DNA of 64,000 bases from Acidobacteriaceae bacterium (lineage in GTDB: Bacteria; Acidobacteriota; Terriglobia; Terriglobales; Acidobacteriaceae), in contig JAOAPC010000020.1 of assembly GCA_025462735.1 (NCBI GenBank), forward strand, positions 1 through 64,000. Reading direction: 5' to 3'. Shown here one piece after another: positions 35,049 to 43,893 of this stretch. The notes under the pieces are model-generated. The model saw nothing but the letters and a program-made list of their open reading frames with translations. It made no database searches and had not been told where the DNA came from. Positions within the stretch are counted from its first letter, which is position 1; the number at the start of each line of letters is the position of its first letter. The translations under genes were made by a program, and so were the position numbers.

Positions 35049-36503
35049 ATGAAGATTTGTGTTCTAGGTCTCGACTGCGCTGCACCGGAAGTTGTTTTTG
35101 GCGACGAGCGCCTGGTGAACCTTCGACGGCTGATGGATGCCGGAGTTTACGGAAGGCTCGAAAGCGTGACTCCTCCCATCACTGTGCCCGCGTGGATGTG
35201 CATGTGCACCAGCCAGGACCCGGGTTCTTTGGGCGTATACGGATTTCGCAATCGCGTTGATTATTCCTATGACAAGCTCGGATTTGCGAACTCGGCGTCG
35301 ATTAAGGCGCTTGCAATTTGGGACCAGCTGGCGCGGGAAGGGAAGCGATCGATTATTGTAGGTGTGCCGCCGAACTATCCTCCGCGCCGGATTAATGGCA
35401 TCAGCATTGGGTGTTTTCTCACGCCTGATACGACGAAAAATGACTTCACGCACCCCGCCAGTTTCAAAACGAAAATTCAGGAGCTGGTGGGTGAGTATCC
35501 AGTTGACGTGAAGAATTTCCGCACCGATCGCAAGGACTGGTTGAAGGAAGAAATTTTCCGCATGAGCCAGAAGCAATGGAACGTGGTGCATTGGCTATTG
35601 AAAGAGCAGGAGTGGGATTATTTCCATTTCGTTGATATCGGTCTCGACCGTATGCACCACGGCTTTTGGAATTATTTCGACGAAAAGCACGTGCAATTCA
35701 AGCCAGGAAATCCATATCAGAACGCGATTCCGGAATATTACTTGTGGCTGGATGAGCAGATTGGGAAGGCGCTGGAATTACTCGATCAAGATACGGTGTT
35801 GCTGGTTGTTTCCGATCACGGCGCTCAACGGCTCGATGGCGGCATTGCGGTGAACGAATGGCTGATCCGCGAGGGGCTTCTTGTACTGAACGAGTATCCC
35901 AACACGCTTACTCCTTTTGACAAGCTAAATGTGAACTGGAGCAAGACGCGAGTATGGAGCGAAGGCGGTTACTATGCGCGGGTGTTTTTCAACGTGCAGG
36001 GACGGGAGCCGAATGGCGTGATTCCGGCTGGCGAATACGAAGCTTTTCAGAATGAGATGAAAGCCAAACTGGAAGCCCTATCCGATGACAAAGGACAGCC
36101 GCTTAACTCTCTCGTATTCAAGCCCAAAGAAATTTACAAAAACGTGCGCAACGTTGCGCCTGATTTGATTGTTCATTTCGGGGGCCTCTTCTGGCGCTCG
36201 ATTGGAACGGTTGGCCACTCGGCGATCCACGTGCAGGAAAACGACACCGGACCCGACGGCTGCAATCACGCGCAATACGGAATGTTTATTTTGGCCGCTC
36301 CGAACTGCCCACTGCGAGGTGAATACCAAGGCGCGCGATTGCTGGACATTGCACCGACACTGCTCGATCTCGCCGGTTACGAAATTCCCGAGACCATGCA
36401 AGGGCGTTCGCTGGTTGCCGGAATGGAAAAGAAATCTTCCGGCAATGGACCGGCAGACGACCAGATCATCCATGACCGCCTTTCCGGCCTGGGATACGTG
36501 TAA
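35049..36503 (+). CDS. Alkaline-phosphatase-superfamily phosphodiesterase, second copy
   Basis: A 484-residue protein. It starts MKICVLGLDCAAPEVVF, has the nucleophile segment VTPPITVPAWMCMCTSQDPG, then FHFVDIGLDRMHHGFW, VLLVVSDHGAQRLDGG and DIAPTLLDLAGYEIPETMQG. It is one base from the previous gene, so translation is almost certainly coupled. The two proteins share domain order but are clearly diverged. Substrate is unknown. It converges with the AsmA gene 17 bp away. Confidence 0.85.
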   Translation: MKICVLGLDCAAPEVVFGDERLVNLRRLMDAGVYGRLESVTPPITVPAWMCMCTSQDPGSLGVYGFRNRVDYSYDKLGFANSASIKALAIWDQLAREGKRSIIVGVPPNYPPRRINGISIGCFLTPDTTKNDFTHPASFKTKIQELVGEYPVDVKNFRTDRKDWLKEEIFRMSQKQWNVVHWLLKEQEWDYFHFVDIGLDRMHHGFWNYFDEKHVQFKPGNPYQNAIPEYYLWLDEQIGKALELLDQDTVLLVVSDHGAQRLDGGIAVNEWLIREGLLVLNEYPNTLTPFDKLNVNWSKTRVWSEGGYYARVFFNVQGREPNGVIPAGEYEAFQNEMKAKLEALSDDKGQPLNSLVFKPKEIYKNVRNVAPDLIVHFGGLFWRSIGTVGHSAIHVQENDTGPDGCNHAQYGMFILAAPNCPLRGEYQGARLLDIAPTLLDLAGYEIPETMQGRSLVAGMEKKSSGNGPADDQIIHDRLSGLGYV

Positions 36504-36520
36504 CGGTTTCTGCTTCGTTC

Positions 36521-38290
36521 CTACTTCGGCTTCTTCTTTCCGAACAGCCCACCGACAGCGTCCACTACGCCTTGACCATTTTGTCCGCCAGGGATTTGCG
36601 ATCCCAAGCCTTTGCCTAGGTTTTTGCCTATCCCGCTGCTCAGCATACCCTTCACGTCCGGAACGAATTTAGGATCGGAAGCAGTACCCTGAATAAAGAA
36701 CGGGATGCCCCCGCTCGCCCCCTTGCTGCCTATCCCGGCGAGCGATGAAACTCCGCCCACCGCGCCCCCGCTCAGGTTGGCTTTCATTTTGTAATCCAGC
36801 GCGTTCGAAGGACTTACCGTGCCGTTGCCAGTCACAGTTCCGAGCGATGGCACGACGAGATTGACATTTTCGGTTTGAATCCCGGTTGGCGCTACGCGCA
36901 CATTTGCGCTGAAGTTCTGGATAGCGGTGTCCGATCCGGTCTTCACTCCGCTCAGCATGGAAATGGCTGACATTTTTGAACCCAGATCGAAACCGTGCAG
37001 CTTGGTATTCACAAGCTTCACAGGGCCCGCGATGACGAGCTTATCGACCGGACCGTTAATGGTCATGTCAGCCGAAAGCGTTCCGCCTTGCAGTGACGAG
37101 CCCGAAGGAAGTGTGACCCCAAGGGCCGGAAGCAGGGTTTCGAGATCGTCCACTGGCATGTTGTCTGCGTTGAGTTTCAAATGCAATACAGGAGAGTCGC
37201 CTTGCAAATCGTAGGTGCCCGTAAGTTTGGCGACGGCTTTTCCGACGATCACGTCTCCCTGAAGCTGGCCAGTTTGTTTTTCCATCTCATAAGTTGTTTG
37301 GTACTTCATGTCAACCGTGCGTTGCGCAGGAGCGCCCTTAGGAGAGAGCTTCAGCCTGTCGAGCGTAGCATCGCCATTGCTTTTGGCCTGAGTACCGTTG
37401 GAATCAATCGTGCCATCGAAATTCGCAACGCCAGACATACCGGAGCTTGGATCAACAAATCCCGAGGCAGCAAAGTCAAAACCTTTGACATTGATCTTTG
37501 CTTGTAAAGGGGTCATCGACGCATCGGTCGAATTGATAGGACCCCCAGCGCCGTCGAGCTTCGCGTTTCCACCGCCCGGGAGGTCCGCGGTCAAAGTGAA
37601 GGGGAACTGAGAGCTGTACGAAAAATTCTTTACGGTTAAGTCCACATTCTTGTACACGTGCGCCTTAGCTGGCGCCTTGGTATCCGCAACTGAAATTTGT
37701 CCGCCCTTAATGCTGAGTTTTCCCACCGACAAGTTCTGCTCAACTGACGACTCAGATTTTGGGTTTGCCGCCTCATTTGGATTTTGCGCGGCGCTCCTAC
37801 CGGGAGTCGCCGGAGAAGTTTTCTTCGCTTCAGTGCCTGATGGCGGCGCAGCCTGCCCGGCGCTCGATGCCGGAGACGCTCCAGTCTTTTTTGTCGGGCT
37901 GGCAGCTCCTAGAGTTGAAAAATTCCATTTGCCCGAGCGGTCGCGCAGCAGGTTGACCTGAGGGTCGGTAAGGGTCAAGTTCGTAATATGGATCGTCTTC
38001 GAAAGAATGAGCGGCAACAGTTCGACTCCCACATCCAGTTTCTGCGCTTTGATGAAAGGCGACTTACTAAACGAGGGATCATCGGCAATGGCAATGTTGT
38101 CGGCAGTCAGGCTTCCCGACCAAAGCGACAGACTGAGGTTGCCTACGGTGACATTGCGGCCGAGAGCGTTCGTCAGCTCAGACTCAATCCGTGGCCGATA
38201 ATCGTTGACGTTGACCACGAAAGGAAGAACCAGAACAATGACGATCAAAACTGCGATTACGATTGCGACAATTTTCAAAGCTCGCTTCAT
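36521..38290 (-). CDS. AsmA family protein
   Basis: A 589-residue protein with an N-terminal signal-anchor (residues about 5-27) followed by the AsmA start VNVNDYRPRIESELTNALGRNVTVGNLSLSLWSG. A Pro/Ala/Ser/Lys-rich low-complexity linker covers about 130-185. The C-terminal part is repetitive (LVVPSLGTVTGNGTVSPSNALDYKM). AsmA-like proteins are long beta-groove proteins that move or influence lipids between membranes in diderm bacteria. It ends in a Gly-rich, Lys-rich tail. Confidence 0.85.
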   Translation of the reverse strand: MKRALKIVAIVIAVLIVIVLVLPFVVNVNDYRPRIESELTNALGRNVTVGNLSLSLWSGSLTADNIAIADDPSFSKSPFIKAQKLDVGVELLPLILSKTIHITNLTLTDPQVNLLRDRSGKWNFSTLGAASPTKKTGASPASSAGQAAPPSGTEAKKTSPATPGRSAAQNPNEAANPKSESSVEQNLSVGKLSIKGGQISVADTKAPAKAHVYKNVDLTVKNFSYSSQFPFTLTADLPGGGNAKLDGAGGPINSTDASMTPLQAKINVKGFDFAASGFVDPSSGMSGVANFDGTIDSNGTQAKSNGDATLDRLKLSPKGAPAQRTVDMKYQTTYEMEKQTGQLQGDVIVGKAVAKLTGTYDLQGDSPVLHLKLNADNMPVDDLETLLPALGVTLPSGSSLQGGTLSADMTINGPVDKLVIAGPVKLVNTKLHGFDLGSKMSAISMLSGVKTGSDTAIQNFSANVRVAPTGIQTENVNLVVPSLGTVTGNGTVSPSNALDYKMKANLSGGAVGGVSSLAGIGSKGASGGIPFFIQGTASDPKFVPDVKGMLSSGIGKNLGKGLGSQIPGGQNGQGVVDAVGGLFGKKKPK

Positions 38291-38467
38291 GGGACCTCCG
38301 GTCCGGGAGCATACATTTGGATGATGTGTCCGCCGCTGGAGTAGGCTAGAAATCGACGTAAGTCTAACAAAAATCGCTAGGCTTCAGACTTTGCCGGCGA
38401 TCCGGGCCCGGGCAGAGAGAGAAAGGAGCCTAGACATAGCAAAATAGGCTGGGACCCGGCGAAATGC

Positions 38468-38497
38468 TTGACACTGATGCAGAGTCTCTGCTGTAGT
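38468..38497 (+). promoter_or_regulatory. Probable sigma70-type promoter of the LacI-type regulator
   Basis: TTGACA (38468-38473) and TGTAGT (38492-38497) with 18 bp between. The -35 match is perfect, the -10 match is 4 of 6. It lies about 55 bp before the chosen ATG and excludes a TTG start at 38468. Confidence 0.5.
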
Positions 38498-38551
38498 GTC
38501 CGCCAGCGGAGGCTGCAAGTTAAAGCGCCAGGCATACAAGGCAGGCCGGTC

Positions 38552-39610
38552 ATGGTGACTATTCGCGAGGTCGCGAAGGAGAGCGGTTTTTCGTCAACCA
38601 CTGTTTCCATTGTTTTAAACAACGCGCCGCTGGCCCGCTACATTCCCGATACAACGAAGAAGCGAATTGAGCGCGCTGCCAAAAAGCTCGGGTACCGCCC
38701 CAACCTATTTGCCCGTTCACTTCGCAATCAGCGCACTCATACGGTCGGCGTCATGGTTTTTGACATGACCGATCCCTACTGCACGCCGATTCTGCGCGGT
38801 ATCGAGAATACGCTCTTCCACGCTTCGTTTCTACCCATCCTCACGGACGTACACAACGAGCGCAGCCGCTTCGAGCGCTACCTGGAGATGCTGCTCGATC
38901 GCCGCGTCGAGGCTTTAATCGTAGTTGCCAACTGGCTTTTCGTTGAAATTGACGTGCTTGGCGATTTGGAAAAGGCCAACCTCCCGACCGCGATGATCGG
39001 CCGCGAACTCGAAGCCGGCTCCATCAGTTCGGTGACCGTCGACAACGAACTCGGGGCTCATGCCGCCATTGAACACCTGTTCTCGCTGGGACATCGCCGA
39101 ATCGCGTTCATTCGAGGCCCCAAGCGGATTACCGATACCGCCCCGCGTTGGAAAGGCGTCCGCAATTTCGCAAAAGCGCACGAACTGGAAATCGATGCGG
39201 CACTTGTTCTCGATCTCCCGGAATCGAGCGATCCTATTTCCAGCTTCGAAGCGGGCTACAAGCTAACCGAAAACCTGATTCGCCAGAAGCGTCCCTTCAC
39301 CGCGTTAATGGCGTTCGACGATATGACTGCGCTAGGCGCAATCCGCGCATTGAGCAAAGCCGGAATCAAAGTTCCGGAGCAGTGTTCGGTAATCGGCTTC
39401 GACGACGTTGCCCACTCCAGTCTGCTCACGCCAGCATTGACCACTATTCGGCAGCCTATGGCGGAAATGGGCAAGATGGCGGTGAACATAGTTTCCGAAG
39501 GTATCGCAGCGGTGCAGGAAAAGAACAAGATCATCGCCCAACATCGCAAGCTCATGCCGGAGCTGGTGGTTCGCGACTCGACGGGCACCCCTGGCCCGGC
39601 CAGATGCTGA
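38552..39610 (+). CDS. LacI/GalR family transcriptional regulator
   Basis: A 352-residue repressor-type protein. The ATG at 38552 gives the canonical N-terminus MVTIREVAKESGFSSTTVSI with helix-turn-helix residues and hinge ARYIPDTTKKRIERAAKKLGYRPN. The periplasmic-binding-protein-like effector domain follows (VGVMVFDMTDPYCTPILRGIE ... TALMAFDDMTALGAIRAL ... VIGFDDVAHSSLLTPALTTI). LacI-type proteins usually sense a sugar or nucleoside. No sugar gene is adjacent, so its target is not evident. A promoter is predicted just upstream. Confidence 0.9.
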   Translation: MVTIREVAKESGFSSTTVSIVLNNAPLARYIPDTTKKRIERAAKKLGYRPNLFARSLRNQRTHTVGVMVFDMTDPYCTPILRGIENTLFHASFLPILTDVHNERSRFERYLEMLLDRRVEALIVVANWLFVEIDVLGDLEKANLPTAMIGRELEAGSISSVTVDNELGAHAAIEHLFSLGHRRIAFIRGPKRITDTAPRWKGVRNFAKAHELEIDAALVLDLPESSDPISSFEAGYKLTENLIRQKRPFTALMAFDDMTALGAIRALSKAGIKVPEQCSVIGFDDVAHSSLLTPALTTIRQPMAEMGKMAVNIVSEGIAAVQEKNKIIAQHRKLMPELVVRDSTGTPGPARC

Positions 39611-39707
39611 ATCGGACTGAGAGAGCAATCTAATGATTGCGCGCTATCAGGTGCGCTTTGCCCACATACCCAAGTCCGATGATCCCAACCATAGCAGTGG
39701 GCATTCT

Positions 39708-40910
39708 CTATCCGACGGCAACATGCTGCGGAGCGGGAACGACCGCGGCCAGTGCTTGTTCCAGGTCGGCGATGAGATCATTCACATTCTCGATTCCAAC
39801 CGAGAGGCGGATGAGCTGCTCAGTTATGCCCATTTTTTGGCGATGCTCGGCCGAGATCATCGCATGGGAAGTCAGCACCGGAAGTGAAACCAGTGACTCT
39901 ACTCCGCCGAGGCTTGGAGCCAACGCAAACAGCCGAAGCGACTCGCTGACTTTTTTGGCATCTTCACCGCTGCCATCCACTTCAAAGCTGAGCACGCCGC
40001 CCCCGCCCTTCATCTGCTCCATGGCGAGTGTGCGCTCGGGGTGACCTTTGAGAAATGGATACTTCACTGATCGCACCTTTGCGTGTTGTGACAGGAATTC
40101 CGCAACCCGCAAGGCGCTTTCGTTCTGTCGTTCTACGCGCACCGCAAGGGTCTTGATTCCACGAAGCAGAAGAAATGCCGCATGCGGGTCCATGACTCCG
40201 CCGAGCGTAGTCCGGGTTCCGCGAATTCGGTCGATCAGCTCACGACGGCCGACTGCAGCGCCACAAATCAGGTCTGTGTGTCCGCCGAAATACTTGGTTC
40301 CTGAATGAAGTACCACATCGATGCCGAACTCGGTTGGCCGCTGGTTGATGGGCGTGGCGAAAGTACTATCGATCAGAGTAATGAGCCGATGCTCACGGGC
40401 AATCGCAACGGCTTTTCGAAGATCGACTACTCGCAGCGTGGGATTCGTCGGCGACTCAAGATAGAGCAACTTGGTATTTGGACGGATGGCGCGTTCATGC
40501 TGGTCGTACTCGGTCGTGTCCACGAAAGTGGTTTCAATGCCCAGCTTCGGCAACCACGTTGAAAGAAATTTTGTGACGCCACCGTATATGTCGCGTTGAG
40601 CAACGATGTGATCACCGCTCTTTACCAGGGCCAGGATGCTGGTCGTAATTGCGTTCATCCCCGACGCGAACAGGAGAGCGGCATCTGCACCTTCGAGTTC
40701 AGCAATCGCGCTCTCGACCGCAGTGTGGGTTGGATTCCCGTAGCGCGTGTAGAACATGTCTGTTCCGGTAGCGCGCAGCTGCTGGTCGGAATCCGTCACT
40801 TGAAATGTGGAAGTCTGATAAATCGGCTGGGCCATCGGCGCATTGCGCTTTTCAAAATCTTTGCTGCCGTGAACGGATTCCGTTTCGGGATGAAACCGGT
40901 GTCGCTTCAT
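39708..40910 (-). CDS. Cystathionine gamma-synthase / Cys-Met metabolism PLP enzyme
   Basis: A 400-residue fold-type I PLP enzyme. ATG at 40910 is preferred to a GTG at 40916 since AAGGAG is five bases upstream and overlaps the GTG. Key residues are YTRYGNPT, FASGMNAITTSIL, LESPTNPTLRV, LIDSTFATPIN (PLP Asp), VLHSGTKYFGGH with the Schiff-base Lys, and SLGGVESLVSLP. This family includes cystathionine gamma-synthase, gamma-lyase and methionine gamma-lyase. Sequence alone does not settle the reaction. The neighbouring gene is an SDR, not another methionine enzyme. Confidence 0.88.
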   Translation of the reverse strand: MKRHRFHPETESVHGSKDFEKRNAPMAQPIYQTSTFQVTDSDQQLRATGTDMFYTRYGNPTHTAVESAIAELEGADAALLFASGMNAITTSILALVKSGDHIVAQRDIYGGVTKFLSTWLPKLGIETTFVDTTEYDQHERAIRPNTKLLYLESPTNPTLRVVDLRKAVAIAREHRLITLIDSTFATPINQRPTEFGIDVVLHSGTKYFGGHTDLICGAAVGRRELIDRIRGTRTTLGGVMDPHAAFLLLRGIKTLAVRVERQNESALRVAEFLSQHAKVRSVKYPFLKGHPERTLAMEQMKGGGGVLSFEVDGSGEDAKKVSESLRLFALAPSLGGVESLVSLPVLTSHAMISAEHRQKMGITEQLIRLSVGIENVNDLIADLEQALAAVVPAPQHVAVG

Positions 40911-41010
40911 GACCACTCCTTATACGCCTGCAATGCTCATAGACTAACTTTCACCGTCAAGCTCGGCAAGCGCGACCGCTTACCCCAATCGGAATATAAT
41001 CTCGGAGCGT

Positions 41011-41799
41011 ATGGAAACTGGTCTACGAGGTCGCGTCGCCATTGTAGCCGCCTCCAGCCAGGGAATTGGGTGTGCGACCGCCGAGGCCTTTGCCGCAGAA
41101 GGCTGTCGCCTAGCCATGTGCGCCAGAGACGCGCAGAAGCTTCAGGCTGCCGCGGAAGCAATTCGACAGCGGTTTCGTGTGGATGTGTTTGCAAAGGCTT
41201 TGGACGTTACAGATGCCGGCGCCGTGCACAACTTCGTGGATGCCGTCGCTGAAAAATTTGGCGGGGTTGATATTTGCGTGATCAATGCTGGCGGGCCTCC
41301 GGCAAAAGGCTTTCTGGCCGCCAGTATTGAGGAATGGCGCAAGGCGATCGATACAAATTTCCTGAGCACGGTGTACTTTGCACGAGAAGTCATCCCACAG
41401 ATGCAAAAGAAGCGCTGGGGCCGGATCATTACTCTGACTTCAATTTCGACCAAGCAGCCAGTACAAGATCTAGTCTTGTCAAACGCATCGCGCGCTGCGG
41501 TGGTTGGCTTGATGAAGAGCCTGGCCAATGAGTTTGGGAAGGACGGCATTCTGGTAAATAATGTCGGGCCGGGTTACACCGCGACAGACCGGCTGAAGGA
41601 ATTGGCCCGTGCGAGATCAGCTTCACAAAATAGAAGTGAAGACGAGATTTTCGCCGCCTGGGCCAATGATTCGGCGTTGAAGAGAGTCGGGCAGCCCAGC
41701 GAAGTCGCGGACACAATTGTGTGGCTCGCATCGGAGCGCGCGTCATACATCACCGGGCAGACAATACTAGTGGATGGAGGAGCTTACAAAGGATTATGA
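41011..41799 (+). CDS. SDR-family protein with atypical catalytic motif
   Basis: A 262-residue short-chain dehydrogenase fold: [40 protein letters not shown] and [11 protein letters not shown]. The cofactor-loop TG is replaced by AA (AASSQGIG). The YxxxK catalytic motif is SNASR (Ser157 and Arg161), while the upstream Ser (Ser144, TLTSIS) is kept. A subgroup of SDRs with this LSNxxR pattern is known and of unclear activity. A TATAAT at 40995-41000 lies close to the start. The stop overlaps the start of the cupin gene (ATGA at 41796-41799). Confidence 0.85.
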   Translation: METGLRGRVAIVAASSQGIGCATAEAFAAEGCRLAMCARDAQKLQAAAEAIRQRFRVDVFAKALDVTDAGAVHNFVDAVAEKFGGVDICVINAGGPPAKGFLAASIEEWRKAIDTNFLSTVYFAREVIPQMQKKRWGRIITLTSISTKQPVQDLVLSNASRAAVVGLMKSLANEFGKDGILVNNVGPGYTATDRLKELARARSASQNRSEDEIFAAWANDSALKRVGQPSEVADTIVWLASERASYITGQTILVDGGAYKGL

Positions 41800-42269
41800 G
41801 AGCCGCGAAAAAGAAGAGTGCGTCACTGAAATCCAAGCGAAAGAAAGTGACGAAGCGCGTCGGTTCGAAACAAGCTGCCTTGAAAAATACCGTGAGTTCA
41901 CAGGTACCCGATGACGCCGCTCTGAATTGTCTCTCCTGGAATGATGTTCATCTTGAGACAATGAATCCCCTGCTTCAACGCCAGCTGATCGTTGGCACTC
42001 AAGTAATGCTCGCGCGCGTGTTGCTCAAGAAAGGCTGCATCGTCCCGCTGCACAGCCATGAGAACGAACAACTCAGCTACATTCTTGAAGGTGCGTTGAA
42101 GTTCTGGATTGACGGAAAAGAAATCGTCGTGCACGCGGGCGAGGTGCTGACCATCCCGCCAAATATGCCGCACAAAGCTGAGGCGCTCGAAGATACCGTG
42201 GACCTGGACATCTTCCATCCCCCGCGGGCTGACTGGCTCAACAAAACTGACGCATACCTTCGCAAATAA
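41796..42269 (+). CDS. Cupin-domain protein with lysine-rich N-terminal tail
   Basis: A 157-residue protein starting at the ATG of the ATGA overlap with the SDR gene. Residues 1-30 are strongly basic ([21 protein letters not shown]). The cupin core has [16 protein letters not shown] (metal-binding His-x-His and Glu) and the second strand [20 protein letters not shown] with NMPHKAEA. Single-domain cupins of this type bind a metal and may isomerise or sense small metabolites. Translational coupling to the SDR indicates a shared pathway, unknown. Confidence 0.85.
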   Translation: MRAAKKKSASLKSKRKKVTKRVGSKQAALKNTVSSQVPDDAALNCLSWNDVHLETMNPLLQRQLIVGTQVMLARVLLKKGCIVPLHSHENEQLSYILEGALKFWIDGKEIVVHAGEVLTIPPNMPHKAEALEDTVDLDIFHPPRADWLNKTDAYLRK

Positions 42270-42339
42270 ACGCCAGCGACGTCCGGCCCGAAAGCGTACA
42301 AGGACGCCAACATCGCTCTGCTATTCTTATGGTTCCTGC

Positions 42340-43698
42340 ATGAGCGAACAGGCGACCAAAACGGGCACCAGTATCTCGATGCTCCGCTGCATTGGATGCG
42401 GACGTACCGCGCTCGCCGACCGCTTTCGCTGTGAGCATTGCCGCGATTTGCTGGAAATTATTTATCCCGGATGGGATGAGCGAGGTCCGGGTGGGCTGAG
42501 TTCCGCCGCTCTCAAACAGCTGTGGCGCAACCGCCGCTCTTCACTCGATCCGGTTGATCAGAGCGGAGTTTGGCGGTTCCGCGAAATTCTCCCCGAAATT
42601 TCTTCGCACAAAATTATTACTATCCGCGAGGGTAATACTCCGGTTTACGAGTTGCCACACTGCGCAAAGAGCGCAGGCATGAAACAGCTTTTTGCCAAGC
42701 ACCAGGGCATGAATCCTACAGGTTCGTTCAAAGATACGGGCATGACAGTGGCGGCATCATTTGCCCGGCACGCAGGGTATCGGTGGGTGGCGTGTGCTTC
42801 GACGGGAAATACGTCCGCTTCGATGGCTGCGTATGCGGCGCGAGGAGGCCTCCACAGCCTGGTACTGATTCCCGACGGGAAAATTTCCTGGAGCAAGTTA
42901 TCGCAGTCGCTCGACTACGGCGCGATCACTTGCCAACTCAAAACTGATTTCGACGGCTGCGTTCGTGTTCTTAACGAAGTGGTTGAGCGCATGCCGGTCT
43001 ACTTGTTGAACTCGGTCAATCCGTATCGCGTGGAAGGCCAGAAGACCGCCGCATTTGAACTGCTCGAACAATTTGACTGGCAGCCTCCGGATCACATCAT
43101 TGTGCCCGGCGGAAATTTGGCGAACTCGTCGGCGATCGGCAAAGCGCTGCGGGAAATGAAGCAGCTTGGGTTTATTTCGCAACTGCCGAAAGTCTCAGTG
43201 ATTCAGGCGGAAGGCGCGAATCCGCTGGTGCGTACCATTCGCGAAACAAGCGGAGAGAAACTGGTTCCAGTTCACGCCGAGACAATGGCAACGGCCATTC
43301 GCATCGGCAATCCAGCCTCATGGAAGAAGGCTTTGCGCGTAATTCGGGAAACCGGGGGCACGGTCGAGCAGGTGAGCGAGGTCGAAATCGCTGTGGCCAA
43401 AGCAGAAATCGGCGCGGAAGGTATCGGATGTGAGCCCGCCTCAGCGGTGACCCTAGCCGGACTAAAGAAATTGGTGAAGAGTGGATTTGTGAAGGCGAAT
43501 GAGTCTGTCGTGCTCGTGCTTACCGGGCATCTTCTGAAAGATTCAGAATTCACGCTTAAATTTCATCGCGGTGACCTGTTTACCGGAACTCCGCAGCAAT
43601 CCGAGGCCGAGGTCGTGAAGACTCACCAACGCGCCCCGCTGGTTTTGGAGCCAAGTGTTGACGCGGTAATCGCATTGCTGCAATCAGCGGAGAAGTAG
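42340..43698 (+). CDS. thrC: Threonine synthase
   Basis: A 452-residue PLP enzyme that turns O-phosphohomoserine into threonine. The N-terminal zinc ribbon has CIGC (Cys17, Cys20) and CEHC (Cys31, Cys34). The PLP Lys is in NPTGSFKDTG (Lys131), and GNTSASMAAYAA plus VPGGNLANSSA are PLP-phosphate loops. It is followed by thrB after 195 bp, which contains an inverted repeat. Confidence 0.93.
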   Translation: MSEQATKTGTSISMLRCIGCGRTALADRFRCEHCRDLLEIIYPGWDERGPGGLSSAALKQLWRNRRSSLDPVDQSGVWRFREILPEISSHKIITIREGNTPVYELPHCAKSAGMKQLFAKHQGMNPTGSFKDTGMTVAASFARHAGYRWVACASTGNTSASMAAYAARGGLHSLVLIPDGKISWSKLSQSLDYGAITCQLKTDFDGCVRVLNEVVERMPVYLLNSVNPYRVEGQKTAAFELLEQFDWQPPDHIIVPGGNLANSSAIGKALREMKQLGFISQLPKVSVIQAEGANPLVRTIRETSGEKLVPVHAETMATAIRIGNPASWKKALRVIRETGGTVEQVSEVEIAVAKAEIGAEGIGCEPASAVTLAGLKKLVKSGFVKANESVVLVLTGHLLKDSEFTLKFHRGDLFTGTPQQSEAEVVKTHQRAPLVLEPSVDAVIALLQSAEK

Positions 43699-43737
43699 GT
43701 TCCTCAGGCCCTTTGTGATCAAAGATTCAAAGGCATT

Positions 43738-43842
43738 AACCACGAAGTCGCACGAAGGAAGACGCCTCTAACCGAAAGAACAATGCAGCGATCGAAGTGT
43801 TGTGCTCCATAGCAAGTTTTTCCTTCGTGTACCTTCGTGGTT
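43738..43842. repeat. Inverted word repeat between thrC and thrB
   Basis: Left arm AACCACGAAGTCGCACGAAGGAA (43738-43760, 23 bases) and right arm (43820-43842) match as inverted repeats at 20 of 23 positions. The arms are made of CACGAAG/CTTCGTG words. The 59-bp centre has no recognisable gene. It is a small non-autonomous, MITE- or REP-like element. Confidence 0.7.
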
Positions 43843-43893
43843 GGAGGTTTTAGGGTTTTGTGACCATCGAGGAAACAAAAAAACATCACCACC

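Noticed and set aside
40596-41252. 218-codon plus-strand frame spanning the start of the SDR gene
   Set aside because: It overlaps two supported genes (PLP enzyme on the other strand and the SDR in another frame) and has no protein-like pattern.
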